Shown here: in pieces, positions 18,702 to 27,790 of the stretch
Numbering within the stretch: position 1 is the first letter of the stretch
How the letters are laid out: each line of letters begins with the position of its first letter
Origin: Capnocytophaga sp. ARDL2
GTDB taxonomy: Bacteria > Bacteroidota > Bacteroidia > Flavobacteriales > Flavobacteriaceae
Direction of reading: 5' to 3'
Assembly: GCF_041530365.1 (NCBI RefSeq)
Contig: NZ_CP168034.1
Location: 620,001-684,000, forward strand
Length of the DNA stretch: 64,000 bases
Made by a program: the position numbers and the translations under genes
The notes under the pieces: model-generated
What the model was told of the DNA's origin: nothing
What the model saw: the letters and a program-made list of their open reading frames with translations, nothing else
Database searches by the model: none

Positions 18702-20495
18702 ATGAAAGTAAAAAAACACATATTTTATGTTCTTGCATATATGCTTACGATTTTGTTTTTTGTAAATTCGTTGTATGCTCAAAATAATTTACTTTCCTAT
18801 CAAGAATTAAGAGAAAAAATCGATAGCAAAGAGATTTCTGATGAAGAAAAACTCGAGTGTTTAGACATTTATTTGGAAAAAGCTATCTATGAAAACAATC
18901 CTCAAGAGGAATATTATGCCCTTAGAAAAAAAGTGCGAGTACTATCTATTGACCATATAAATGCTTTGAACATTCTCACCAAGATGCAAAATTTACTTGC
19001 AGAACTAAAGGATGAGGAATTGGAAAAAAATTTTTATGGCATTGCAGATGAGGTTCATTACAGATATCGTGCGTTTGATCGAGCTCTTGAATATGCATTG
19101 AAAGGCGAACAATTCAATTTGAAAAGAAAAGATTATTACAATGCTAATTATTTAAGAGTTGGTATTGCCAATATTTATGCTCATACAAAACACTATTCCA
19201 AAGCAATTGAATATTATTCATTATCCCTTGAATATTATAAAGAAAACATAAATACTTCGTATAATCATTTGTTGGGGTATATTACTTCATTACATGGATT
19301 AGGAAAAACCTATTGGCAAACAAATAACCAAATTCTTTTAAATAATCTAATAATAGGTTTCGAAAAAGGAATTGAGCTATTAAATGAAGAAGATAAAATA
19401 CGAGAAATAGCATATTTAAATACATTAAAAGGAGGAGCCTCGTTTTTAGAAAATGATTACGAGCAATCAAAACGATATCTTTTGGTAGCTGCAATGGCAT
19501 TTGAAAATGATTTTTACAATCCTCCAAATCAACATTTTGTTTATTTGTATCTTGGCAAAATAGCTTGGCAACAAGGAGAAAAAGAAGAGGCTGTAGCATA
19601 TTTCAAAAAAATAGACGAATTCTATCAAAAAAATAAATTCTTAGACCAAGATTTGAGGGAGGCGTATTCGTATTTGGTATCGTATTATGAAGACATTGAT
19701 GATATACAAGCAAAAGAAGCGGCAAGTGCTATCTCAAATAAATTGGATGCGATGTACAAAAAAGAGCAGAGAGATATGGCTCTTACATTGAAAAAAAATG
19801 AACACACTCAATTTGGCAACGGATACAATATCCGCTTGTGGCAATATGTAGTAGGAGGGGTTCTTTTGTTATTGATATTGGGTTATTGGTACAATCGTAA
19901 AAGGAGAAATAGCACAGCGTCTCTTACTGAAAACGAAGTACAAGCTACAACTATCGAACAGGTTCCTACTGCAAAAGAACAAAGTGCAGAAGAAATATCA
20001 AAAGTTAGTGATGAGATTGTAGAAAATGCGATGATGGAAGACACTACAGAAGGTTCAGAAAACACTAGTCATGAATTGGGAGGCGATGAAGAAGAAGTTG
20101 AGGTTGAAGCTCTTAGAGAAAGTTCAGAAAAAGATCAAAGGAAAGAATATACTTTTTCGGAAGAACGAGTACTCAGGTGTTTACAGCAATTTGAAGAGCG
20201 TAAACAATTTTTGGGAAGTGTAAATCTCAATCAATTGGTAGAGGCGTTTGGAGTCAATCGCACAACGATTTCAAAAGTAATCAATCAGGAATACGGTAAG
20301 AAATTCAATAAATACATCAATGATTTGCGTATTCAACAGTTTTTGAAAGATGTAGATGCCGATCCTGCAGATTATTTTCTATCAAAAACCAAATTGAGTA
20401 AAAAGTATGGTTTCAAAGATCAACGCACTTTTTTACTTGCTTTTTATGAATACACCGACAAAGGATATGATGAATATTACAAAGGGGCAGTATAA
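18702..20495 (+). CDS. Membrane-anchored TPR protein with C-terminal AraC-like HTH domain
   Basis: A 597-aa protein. A signal or anchor peptide (MKVKKHIFYVLAYMLTILFFVNSLYAQ) is followed by a tetratricopeptide-type helical region at roughly residues 60-350 (ALKGEQFNLKRKDYYNANYLRVG, YLGKIAWQQGEKEEAVAYFKK). Next come one strong membrane segment (YVVGGVLLLLILGYW, about 383-397), a basic stop-transfer RKRR, a long acidic linker and a C-terminal helix-turn-helix (LNQLVEAFGVNRTTISKVINQEYGKKFNKYIN). The layout is that of Flavobacteriales TPR/HTH regulators: periplasmic TPR sensor, cytoplasmic DNA-binding tail. The signal and target genes are unknown. The gene has its own strong promoter and is monocistronic. 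Confidence 0.85.
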   Translation: MKVKKHIFYVLAYMLTILFFVNSLYAQNNLLSYQELREKIDSKEISDEEKLECLDIYLEKAIYENNPQEEYYALRKKVRVLSIDHINALNILTKMQNLLAELKDEELEKNFYGIADEVHYRYRAFDRALEYALKGEQFNLKRKDYYNANYLRVGIANIYAHTKHYSKAIEYYSLSLEYYKENINTSYNHLLGYITSLHGLGKTYWQTNNQILLNNLIIGFEKGIELLNEEDKIREIAYLNTLKGGASFLENDYEQSKRYLLVAAMAFENDFYNPPNQHFVYLYLGKIAWQQGEKEEAVAYFKKIDEFYQKNKFLDQDLREAYSYLVSYYEDIDDIQAKEAASAISNKLDAMYKKEQRDMALTLKKNEHTQFGNGYNIRLWQYVVGGVLLLLILGYWYNRKRRNSTASLTENEVQATTIEQVPTAKEQSAEEISKVSDEIVENAMMEDTTEGSENTSHELGGDEEEVEVEALRESSEKDQRKEYTFSEERVLRCLQQFEERKQFLGSVNLNQLVEAFGVNRTTISKVINQEYGKKFNKYINDLRIQQFLKDVDADPADYFLSKTKLSKKYGFKDQRTFLLAFYEYTDKGYDEYYKGAV

Positions 20496-20521
20496 ATTAT
20501 CGAAATTTTGCTGTCCTTTTT

Positions 20522-20610
20522 TTAGCCATGAATTAATTACACCTGCGATGTGTAAATTCTAAACACATAGAAATCATAGGAAGCATAGACGCTTCGCTTT
20601 TAGAGAATAC
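20522..20610. repeat. Intergenic repeats: TAGCCATGAATT unit and ACACATAG...TTCGCTTTTAGAGAA unit
   Basis: The gap between the TPR regulator and HMG-CoA reductase has two repeat units. TAGCCATGAATTAATTACAC (from about 20522) resembles the unit at 43916. From about 20560, AAACACATAGAAATCATAGG followed by GACGCTTCGCTTTTAGAGAA matches copies at 42739 and (inverted) 29680. No ORF is present. Confidence 0.55.
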
Positions 20611-20687
20611 AAACTACTCACCACCCACCCACCAACGACTATTCGCTATTCACCAAAAAAAACTATCTTTGCAAAAATTTTGTACAA

Positions 20688-22001
20688 ATGAAAGAAATCA
20701 ATGGTTTTTCGAAATTAACTAAAACAGAGAAAATAGATTGGATTGTTCAAGCCTATTTTCAAGGAAATTCGTCTGTGGCTGAAACACTTACCAAGTATTG
20801 GAATACAGATGCTCAATTGCAAAAATTACACGACGAATTTATAGAAAACACCATTTCAAATTTTTATCTTCCCTTGGGTATTGCTCCCAATTTTATCATC
20901 GATGGTGAGGTAAAAGCCATGCCTATGGCTATAGAGGAGAGTTCGGTGGTGGCAGCAGCAGCAAATGCCGCAAAATTTTGGAGTCAAAGGGGCGGATTCA
21001 AGACCACTATTTTAGGAACAGAAAAAATAGGACAGGTACACTTTATTTTCAAAGGCGATTATGCAAAACTGTCAAATTTTGTTGCTTCTATTCAGCCGTT
21101 GTTTTACGAAGCTACCGATAGCATTACCAAAAATATGAGAGCTCGTGGTGGAGGAATTTCAAAGATAGAGTTGCGTGATATGACGGACAAAATTCCAAAT
21201 TATTATCAATTACACGCATCGTTTGAAACCAAAAACAGTATGGGAGCAAATTTTATCAATTCGTGTTTGGAAACATTTGCCAGTGTGTTGAAAGAACAAG
21301 CTCAACTTTATGCAGGTTTTTCGGTAGAAGAAAAAGAATTAGATGTCGTAATGTCGATACTTTCCAACTATGTACCCAATTGTGTAGTTCGTGCTGAGGT
21401 TTCGTGTAAAATCGAAGAATTGGCTTCAAAGGAAATAACCAACCCAAGAAAATTTGCAGAGAAATTTATACAAGCCATTCGCATAGCAGAGGTAGCTCCT
21501 TTCCGTGCCGTAACGCACAACAAAGGGATTATGAACGGAGTAGATGCGGTGGTGATAGCCACAGGAAACGATTTTAGAGCCATCGAAGCAGGAGTACACG
21601 CTTATGCAAGTAAAGACGGAGAATACAGCAGTTTGTCTCACGCAGCAATCGACGGAGATTCGTTTCGTTTTTGGCTAGATTTGCCATTGGCATTGGGCAC
21701 AGTCGGCGGATTGACAACCTTGCATCCGATGGTGAAATTTTCGTTGGAATTATTGGGTAATCCATCGGCGGAGGAATTGATGCGTATCATTGCCGTAGCT
21801 GGATTGGCACAAAACTTTGCTGCTGTAAAATCTTTGACCACTACGGGGATTCAACAAGGACATATGCGTATGCACATTATGAACATTTTGAACCAAATGA
21901 ATGCAACCGACAACGAACGAGCAAAAGTTGTGGAGCATTTCCGTGATAAAACCGTTTCGCACAGCGGTGTGGTAGAATTTGTAGAAGCGTTGAGAAAATA
22001 A
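20688..22001 (+). CDS. mvaA: Hydroxymethylglutaryl-CoA reductase, class II
   Basis: Reduces HMG-CoA to mevalonate, the committed step of the mevalonate route to isoprenoids. At 437 aa it has the class II length without membrane segments. It contains AMPMAIEESSVVAAAANAAKFW (catalytic Glu region) and ends with QQGHMRMHIMNILNQ, holding the catalytic His. It is followed after about 58 bp by a GYDIA-type GHMP kinase gene, a pairing expected for the mevalonate pathway of Flavobacteriales. Isoprenyl diphosphate products would feed the prenyl synthase at 10048. Confidence 0.93.
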   Translation: MKEINGFSKLTKTEKIDWIVQAYFQGNSSVAETLTKYWNTDAQLQKLHDEFIENTISNFYLPLGIAPNFIIDGEVKAMPMAIEESSVVAAAANAAKFWSQRGGFKTTILGTEKIGQVHFIFKGDYAKLSNFVASIQPLFYEATDSITKNMRARGGGISKIELRDMTDKIPNYYQLHASFETKNSMGANFINSCLETFASVLKEQAQLYAGFSVEEKELDVVMSILSNYVPNCVVRAEVSCKIEELASKEITNPRKFAEKFIQAIRIAEVAPFRAVTHNKGIMNGVDAVVIATGNDFRAIEAGVHAYASKDGEYSSLSHAAIDGDSFRFWLDLPLALGTVGGLTTLHPMVKFSLELLGNPSAEELMRIIAVAGLAQNFAAVKSLTTTGIQQGHMRMHIMNILNQMNATDNERAKVVEHFRDKTVSHSGVVEFVEALRK

Positions 22002-22002
22002 G

Positions 22003-22050
22003 CCCCCCCCAAAGGGGTGAGGTCTCGGATCGTAGCAAAAAAACAAGCGT
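22003..22050. repeat. GC-rich hairpin between mvaA and the GHMP kinase gene
   Basis: A C-run followed by AAAGGGG forms a CCCC/GGGG stem with an AAA loop, unusual in this AT-rich DNA. It is flanked by GTGAGGTCTCGGATC and resembles a repetitive palindromic unit. A direct relation to the repeat at 23207 could not be established. Confidence 0.4.
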
Positions 22051-22059
22051 AGCGTAAAA

Positions 22060-22968
22060 ATGAAAATAAAAGCAAATGGAAAATTACTTCTTACAGCGGA
22101 GTATATGGTATTATTAGGAGCAAAAGCACTGGCACTTCCTACAAAAGTAGGTCAAGTGTTTCAGGTGTTTCCTTTGCGTTCGGCAGGAATTTCATGGAAA
22201 AGCTACGACGAAAAAGGAGCGGTTTGGATCAACGAACAGCTTTCTTATGAGGAAATTTATTCGTTTTCGGAAGAAGTCCTCGAAAACAGTCCAAAAACAC
22301 GCTTGTTGCAGGTGTTGCACGAAGCTCATAAACTCAATTCAACCATTTTAACGCAAGGAAAAGGCTATTTAGTAGAAAGCACTCTTGAATTTCCCAAAAA
22401 ATGGGGATTGGGAACTTCATCAACGCTGTTGTATTTCATTGCAAAATGGTTTGAAATCGATGCCTATCAACTGTTGGAAAAAACCTTTGGAGGAAGCGGT
22501 TACGATATAGCTTGTGCAGGGGTTTCACACCCTATTTTTTACACTAAAAATACACCGCCAAAAATAGAAAAAGTAGAATTTAAACCACATTTTCAAGAAA
22601 ATTTGTATTTTTTGTACCTCAATCAAAAGAAAAACAGCCGAGAAGCAATTGAGAGTTTCAAAGCGAAAACATCAAATGTTTTCTCAGAAACAATAGAAGA
22701 ATTTAGTCAAATAACTGAAAAAATTGCCAAAGCATCAACTTTTGAGCAATTCTGCGAATTGATAAACCTACATGAAAATAAGTTGAGTCAATTATTGGAA
22801 ATTCCGACTATAAAACAAGAGTTGTTTTCAGATTTTCAAGGAAGTATCAAAAGCCTTGGCGGTTGGGGAGGCGACTTTGTGTTAGTAGCAAGTAAAACCT
22901 GTCCCAAAGCCTATTTTTCAGCGAAAGGATACGATACTTTGCTGAGGTTTGAGGAGATGTTTGATTAG
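22060..22968 (+). CDS. GYDIA-family GHMP kinase (mevalonate pathway)
   Basis: Small-molecule kinase of 302 aa. The GHMP fold is shown by the N-terminal ANGKLLLTAEYMVLLGAKAL, the ATP-binding loop FPKKWGLGTSSTLLYF and the family-naming motif GGSGYDIACAG. The C-terminal glycine-rich loop is SLGGWGGDFVLV. These proteins occur in Bacteroidota next to HMG-CoA reductase and are thought to phosphorylate a mevalonate-pathway intermediate; which one cannot be decided from sequence. It starts about 58 bp after mvaA on the same strand. Confidence 0.88.
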   Translation: MKIKANGKLLLTAEYMVLLGAKALALPTKVGQVFQVFPLRSAGISWKSYDEKGAVWINEQLSYEEIYSFSEEVLENSPKTRLLQVLHEAHKLNSTILTQGKGYLVESTLEFPKKWGLGTSSTLLYFIAKWFEIDAYQLLEKTFGGSGYDIACAGVSHPIFYTKNTPPKIEKVEFKPHFQENLYFLYLNQKKNSREAIESFKAKTSNVFSETIEEFSQITEKIAKASTFEQFCELINLHENKLSQLLEIPTIKQELFSDFQGSIKSLGGWGGDFVLVASKTCPKAYFSAKGYDTLLRFEEMFD

Positions 22969-23343
22969 GGGGATATATGTGGTAAAAAATTTAAAAGTTG
23001 AGTAACACACAGCAAAGTTATCTTGACTTTTTTTTTCACGTAGATTTTACAGCTAGTCACATATTTTTTTGAAATGATTTAATAAAACTATACTCATAAA
23101 CGATTAAATCTATGGTTTAAAGCAGATTACCACAGGTTTTGTTTTTTGATTTATCAAAAAACATCAGCGAAAATCAAATCAATAGAAAGAATTATAAAAA
23201 TCTGTCTTTTTACACACCTCGGTCTGCGACCAGCCCTCTTTTTAGAAGGGAATGCGTGAAATAAAAGTAAAATTTAAAGTCGAGATAATTTCAACAGCAA
23301 ATTGTAAAAAAAGTAAAATATTAGAAAAAAGAATAAAATAACA
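22969..23343. other. Intergenic region with a palindromic repeat
   Basis: 375 bp without an ORF. Apart from the double-hairpin repeat at about 23207-23262, it holds short AT-rich dyads such as TTTTTTGATTTATCAAAAAA (about 23142-23161). No promoter matching the full consensus was found. Confidence 0.5.
23207..23262 (+). repeat. Double-hairpin intergenic repeat, copy 1
   Basis: Begins TTTTACACACCTCGG and ends GGGAATGCGTGAAA. It contains stems GGTC-TGC-GACC and CCCTCT-TTTT-AGAAGGG. It aligns over its whole length with 29768-29820 and, with more changes, with 44034-44080. Confidence 0.65.
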
Positions 23344-23859
23344 ATGCAACCAAAAACACCTAAAGAATCCATAACCATACTTACAGATTTGGTATTGCCA
23401 GGAGAAACCAATCCGTTGAACAACCTGTTTGGAGGAGAATTATTAGCGCGAATGGATAGAGCAGCAAGTATTACCGCAAGAAGACATTCGAGAAGAATAT
23501 GCGTAACCGCATCGGTAAACAATGTAGCGTTCAACAAGTCGATTCCCTTGGGAAGTGTAGTAACTTTACAAGCCAAAGTTTCGAGAGCCTTTCATTCGTC
23601 TATGGAAGTGTTTATCGATGTGTGGATTGAAGACCGTGAATCAGGCGAACGCATCAAGGCAAATGAGGCTATTTATACCTTTGTGGCGGTAGATGATACG
23701 GGAAGACCTGTGCAAATCCCAGAAATTATCCCAGAAACAGAAGAAGAAAAACAGCGATACGATGCGGCATTGCGTCGCAAACAATTGAGTTTGGTATTGG
23801 CTGGAAAAATGAAACCACAAGACGCAACCGAATTAAAGGCGTTGTTTGTGGGAGAATAA
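23344..23859 (+). CDS. Acyl-CoA thioesterase (hotdog fold, cytosolic acyl-CoA hydrolase type)
   Basis: A 171-aa protein with the acyl-CoA hydrolase signatures LVLPGETNPLNNLFGGELLARMD (with the usual Asn/Asp-bearing helix), CVTASVNNVAFNKSIPLGSVV and the C-terminal ANEAIYTFVAVDDTGRP. It hydrolyses fatty acyl-CoA to free acid and CoA in the cytoplasm. It is monocistronic, followed by a terminator. Confidence 0.9.
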   Translation: MQPKTPKESITILTDLVLPGETNPLNNLFGGELLARMDRAASITARRHSRRICVTASVNNVAFNKSIPLGSVVTLQAKVSRAFHSSMEVFIDVWIEDRESGERIKANEAIYTFVAVDDTGRPVQIPEIIPETEEEKQRYDAALRRKQLSLVLAGKMKPQDATELKALFVGE

Positions 23860-23890
23860 AAAAAGGGTTGCTCATCGAGTAACCCTTTTT
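23858..23890 (+). terminator. Terminator of the thioesterase gene
   Basis: Stem AAAGGGTTGCTC / GAGTAACCCTTT (one G-T pair) followed by T residues, directly after the stop codon. Confidence 0.85.
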
Positions 23891-23910
23891 GTGTAAATGA
23901 ATAAGATTAA

Positions 23911-24762
23911 TTATTTTACTACTTCGTAGTCTTGAGTTTGGTTTGCTTTAGCTTTTTGTACATTTAAAACTTTACCATCTTTGTCTGTTACAAATACTAC
24001 AACCTCAGCTTTTGAAACATCGTTTCCAATTAGAGTATATGAAACGGATTGATTGTTTTTAACAACTTCTTGTCCAGCAGTAACTGTCCCTAAAGATGTT
24101 CCGTTATATCCATCTAAACCGTATCTGAATACATTTTTGTGAATATAATTTGCTCCTTGAGATGAACCAGTTTGTGCTTGATTAATTTTAACGTCTTGTT
24201 CAAGGATAACGATGTGGTAAGACAAATCTTGGTATCCGCTATTAAACTTGAAAGTTGCATTGACAGTACCTCCAGTATTTGAAAGATTTGATTCGATTTT
24301 AATTCCTATAGGGCTACCTTCTTGATTCACCGAATTGTAAACAGCTGCAGCATTTCCTGGCAAACCAACAGTTCTATTTAGCATTGAAAAAGGAAAATAA
24401 ATTTGATTTGAACCTGGTTCAATACGTGTGTCAAACTTAACGTAATTTCCAATAAAATTATTAGATTGGTTCGTTTGCATTGCGTCACCTCTGTGTACAG
24501 AGATTGAAATTACTTTACTACCTAATGTGCTGTGACCTTGTGCAGTTGCAATGGCAGATGCCATTGACGGACATGCTCCACACCATGCACCAGTCATGTT
24601 TTCAATCAAAGTTTTATGTACAAATTTGGTAGAGGCATTGATGTTGCCATTATTATTGTTGTTGTCAATGTTTTTTTTACCCCCATCATTGTCATTACCA
24701 CATGCTACAAACGCCAATCCTGTTGCTAAAGCTAAAAAGCCTTTAAAAAAATTTCTTTTCAT
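23911..24762 (-). CDS. Omp28-related lipoprotein with thioredoxin-like CxxC motif
   Basis: A 283-aa exported protein. The lipobox LAFVAC (Cys about 21) is followed by an Asn/Asp-rich linker and then LIENMTGAWCGACPSMASAIA, a thioredoxin-like CxxC, and later YHIVILEQDVKINQAQTG. This arrangement matches the Omp28 family of Bacteroidota outer-membrane lipoproteins. The CxxC suggests a redox or disulfide role at the cell surface (inference). It is divergent from the T9SS cargo gene at 24946. Confidence 0.8.
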   Translation of the reverse strand: MKRNFFKGFLALATGLAFVACGNDNDGGKKNIDNNNNNGNINASTKFVHKTLIENMTGAWCGACPSMASAIATAQGHSTLGSKVISISVHRGDAMQTNQSNNFIGNYVKFDTRIEPGSNQIYFPFSMLNRTVGLPGNAAAVYNSVNQEGSPIGIKIESNLSNTGGTVNATFKFNSGYQDLSYHIVILEQDVKINQAQTGSSQGANYIHKNVFRYGLDGYNGTSLGTVTAGQEVVKNNQSVSYTLIGNDVSKAEVVVFVTDKDGKVLNVQKAKANQTQDYEVVK

Positions 24763-24888
24763 TGTTTTTGTTGTATTTTAAATGAGTTAAACTTATATTT
24801 TTAAGCTGTTTGATTTTCCAAATGTATAAAAAAAAATCATTTAATCAATAAAAAAAATACTTTTTTTTAATTTTAACATCTTATGGTT

Positions 24889-24918
24889 TTGTTAGAATAA
24901 ATAAAAATAATATTTTTG
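24889..24918 (+). promoter_or_regulatory. Consensus promoter of the T9SS cargo gene (TTG-N19-TATTTTTG)
   Basis: TTG at 24889-24891 and TATTTTTG at 24911-24918, spacing 19. The -7 element covers a possible upstream TTG start at 24916, which fixes translation at the ATG at 24946. Confidence 0.8.
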
Positions 24919-24945
24919 TATCGAATTAATTTTAATCTGAATAAA

Positions 24946-26985
24946 ATGAATAAACATTTACTTTCTGTCTTTGCTTTAGGAGGTTTTACGCTATCATCTG
25001 CCTTTGCTCAAGTTGCAAACTATTCTTTTACACAAAATGTGGGTACATACACTGAATTGACAAACCCCACGGTACTCGCTACAGCATCATCTACTGATGA
25101 CTTGGAAAATACGGCTTATACCACTACTTTACCTTTTGTATTTAATTTTAATGGTGTTGATTATACTACTATTCACGTATATGCAGCTGGTTATGTTTCA
25201 TTTGGTACTGAGAGTATTTTAGGGACATACTATCAGTATAAGCCACTTACTCAAGATACTGCTCACGAAGGGATTATCGCTGTATGTAACGAAAAATTAG
25301 TGGGATTAAACAACGATGGTAAAGTTGGTGAAATATCATATAAAGTAGAAGGTGTTGCACCTAATAGAGAATTTGTTATTCAATGGAAAGATTTTACTCG
25401 TTATCGTTTTATGGGGTATGATACTGATCGTTATGAGCTAAACTTTCAATTGCGATTACAAGAAAATCAAAATGTTATAAAAAAAGTGTATCAAGCAACT
25501 GCGGTAGGGAATCCTTCAGTTGAGTTTATTACTGTAGGGTTGAGAGGAACTACTTCTGCTGATTTTGCAGTAAGAGAATCTTCTACAGGTGTTTGGAGTG
25601 CTACAACAGCAGGTGAAACAAAGTATAAAACGATTTCTATCACTCCTTCTACATTGCCTCAGTCTGGTCTTACATATACTTGGACGCCTTCTGGAATTTC
25701 TACTCCTACAACTTGTCCTGCTGTTGCAACTTTTGATTTTACCTTTGAAAACAATACCACTGAAACTCTATTTTCTACTGATTGTTGGAAGGGAACGCAT
25801 ACATCATTCCCTACCGTATCTGTAACTAATGCAGCCGGTGGAACTGGAGATATTGCATTGCCAGACAAAGTTTTACAAATTTATAAAAGTGGAACTATTA
25901 CAACTCCAATTACACTGGTTACACCTGAAGTTTCATCGACAAATGGTACACATGCATTAAGTTTTGATATAGAGTTGGCTTTGGCAGGTACACCAACTGC
26001 AATCGATGGAAATGAAAAAATCATTGTAGGTACTATGTCAGATGCCAATGATTTTTCAACTTTTGTAGCGACAAATCAAGAGTTTGCTGTAAATCAAACA
26101 GGAACTTTTACTACAGCACCTATTGTTTTTCCAACTAATCATAAATATGTAGCGATACGTTTTGACTTTGGTGTTGCCGGTCATAAAGCATTGATAGTAG
26201 ATAATATCAAGTGGCAAGAAGCACCTGCTCAGGAAACTTGTCCCGCTGTAAATACTTTTACTTATGATTTTGAAAATCAAACCAATGCAACTGTATTCGA
26301 AACTGGTTGCTGGAAGGGTACACATACTTCCTATCCTACCATTTCTATTACCAATATGGGAGGAATGGGCGGAAATATACAATTGTCTGATTATGTGATG
26401 CAGGTATATAAAGGAGGCAGTGTTTCAACTCCAATTACATTGGTTACTCCAAAAGTTTCTACAACTTCGGGGACACATGTATTGAGTTTTGATATCGAAT
26501 CGGCAATCACAGGAATGGCAATCACAGGAACAGAAAAAATCGTCATAGGTACTATGTCAGACAATACAGATTTTACAACATTTGTTTCTACAGGTCAGGA
26601 GTTTGCAGTAAGTGAATCGGGTTCGTTTACTACAGCACCTATAACATTCCCAGCAAATCACCAATATGTGGCTATACAATTGGATTTGGGAACTTCGGGA
26701 CATAAAGTAGTTGTTTTGGATAATATCAAATGGGACGTTCCGTTGAGTACTCCAAAATTGGATAAAAACGCAGTAAAATTGTTTCCAAACCCTGTTTCAG
26801 ATATACTATATGTAGAAACAGACGAATTAATTAAAGAAATTGCGATTTATGATACCGTTGGAAAAATGATTGATTCAACAGAAAAATTTTTCATAAATGT
26901 AAACAGTTTAGAAAAAGGGATTTATATTTTGAAAGTAGAAAACCAAGCAGGTGCCATCGGAAATTATAAATTTATCAAGCAATAA
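24946..26985 (+). CDS. T9SS-secreted protein with two tandem jelly-roll-like repeats
   Basis: A 679-aa secreted protein starting MNKHLLSVFALGGFTLSSAFAQ (signal peptide). A unique N-terminal domain of about 245 residues is followed by two copies of a roughly 175-residue module (DNA period 525 bp, starting at about 25714 and 26239). Each copy runs CPAV, DFTFEN or YDFENQ, CWKGTHTS, TPITLVTP, GTMSD, TTAPI, DNIKW, resembling cleaved-adhesin/choice-of-anchor modules. The C-terminal VKLFPNPVSDILYVE to GIYILKVEN is a type A sorting domain for the type IX secretion system. The in-frame TTG at 24916 is rejected as the start because it overlaps the -7 element. The ligand is unknown. Confidence 0.88.
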   Translation: MNKHLLSVFALGGFTLSSAFAQVANYSFTQNVGTYTELTNPTVLATASSTDDLENTAYTTTLPFVFNFNGVDYTTIHVYAAGYVSFGTESILGTYYQYKPLTQDTAHEGIIAVCNEKLVGLNNDGKVGEISYKVEGVAPNREFVIQWKDFTRYRFMGYDTDRYELNFQLRLQENQNVIKKVYQATAVGNPSVEFITVGLRGTTSADFAVRESSTGVWSATTAGETKYKTISITPSTLPQSGLTYTWTPSGISTPTTCPAVATFDFTFENNTTETLFSTDCWKGTHTSFPTVSVTNAAGGTGDIALPDKVLQIYKSGTITTPITLVTPEVSSTNGTHALSFDIELALAGTPTAIDGNEKIIVGTMSDANDFSTFVATNQEFAVNQTGTFTTAPIVFPTNHKYVAIRFDFGVAGHKALIVDNIKWQEAPAQETCPAVNTFTYDFENQTNATVFETGCWKGTHTSYPTISITNMGGMGGNIQLSDYVMQVYKGGSVSTPITLVTPKVSTTSGTHVLSFDIESAITGMAITGTEKIVIGTMSDNTDFTTFVSTGQEFAVSESGSFTTAPITFPANHQYVAIQLDLGTSGHKVVVLDNIKWDVPLSTPKLDKNAVKLFPNPVSDILYVETDELIKEIAIYDTVGKMIDSTEKFFINVNSLEKGIYILKVENQAGAIGNYKFIKQ

Positions 26986-26997
26986 ATGAGTCAATAA

Positions 26998-27028
26998 AAA
27001 AGAGAAGCCTAAAAGCTTCTCTTTTTTT
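26998..27028. terminator. Bidirectional terminator
   Basis: Stem AGAGAAGC / GCTTCTCT with CTAAAA loop and flanking A/T runs between the convergent T9SS cargo gene and rsmG. Confidence 0.9.
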
Positions 27029-27644
27029 ATAATGGTAAATGCACCACTTTTTTTGTTTCAAAAAAATCATCTGAAAAATAATCAGAAAGATTGTATAAAG
27101 TTGCCTTTGGAAATGATTGTAATTCTTCGGTCAAATCGCCTCCTTTTAAATACAAAATACCATTTGCGAGTTCGTGTCGATGCTTTGATTTTACTTTTCC
27201 CTCTATCCAGCTTACAAAATCGGGCATATTGGTCACGGCTCTACTTACGATAAAATCCAGTTTTTTTGTAACCAATTGAGCTCTTTTTTGTTCGGCATAT
27301 ACATTTTTTAGTCCTAAAGCCGAAATCACTTCACTTACCACACGTATTTTTTTTGCAATGACATCAATACCATAAAAATCTACCTGTGGAAAGGCGATTG
27401 CCAAAGGAATCAACGGAAAACCACCTCCTGTGCCTACGTCCATGATTTGAGCCCCCTCCTTGAAAGGTTGAATTTTTGCAATACCCAACGAATGCAATAC
27501 ATGACGCGTATATAATTCGTCTATGTCTTTGCGAGAGATAACATTGATTTTTGCATTCCATTCGGTATATAATGGTTCTAACAATTCAAATTGTTTGATT
27601 TGTTGGTCAGTAAGATCAGGAAACTGTTTGATGATTTCTTCCAT
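27027..27644 (-). CDS. rsmG: 16S rRNA (guanine-527-N7) methyltransferase
   Basis: SAM-dependent methyltransferase that modifies G527 of 16S rRNA. The start is placed at MEEIIKQFPDLT (27644), giving 205 aa, the normal family length; the frame is open for another 38 codons upstream, but that extension is not family-like. LYTEWNAKINVISRKDIDELYTRHVLHSL and the SAM loop MDVGTGGGFPLIPLA are diagnostic, followed by FYGIDVIAKKIRVV and DFIVSRAV. Confidence 0.92.
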   Translation of the reverse strand: MEEIIKQFPDLTDQQIKQFELLEPLYTEWNAKINVISRKDIDELYTRHVLHSLGIAKIQPFKEGAQIMDVGTGGGFPLIPLAIAFPQVDFYGIDVIAKKIRVVSEVISALGLKNVYAEQKRAQLVTKKLDFIVSRAVTNMPDFVSWIEGKVKSKHRHELANGILYLKGGDLTEELQSFPKATLYNLSDYFSDDFFETKKVVHLPL

Positions 27645-27768
27645 TGAAAAAAAAATTTTCACAAAAGTAGTAAAATTGAAGTCAACTTTGAAAGCGAAAG
27701 TAGTTTGAAACCAAAATAAATTGGCTAATAATTTCATGATTAATCGTTTAACTGTCAAAATAAAAGTT

Positions 27769-27776
27769 TACATTTG
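27769..27776 (+). promoter_or_regulatory. Candidate -7 element (TACATTTG)
   Basis: TAnnTTTG 14 bp upstream of the ATG at 27791, which favours that ATG over the in-frame TTG at 27785. The -33 box is not obvious. Confidence 0.45.
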
Positions 27777-27790
27777 TAAGAAAATTGCGT

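Noticed and set aside
24916..24945. Upstream TTG start for the T9SS cargo gene
   Set aside because: It overlaps the TATTTTTG -7 element of a consensus promoter, so it cannot be in the mRNA; the ATG at 24946 begins a normal signal peptide.
27645..27758. 38-residue N-terminal extension of RsmG
   Set aside because: The family begins close to MEEIIKQFPDLT; the extension is Phe-rich and unlike the family.
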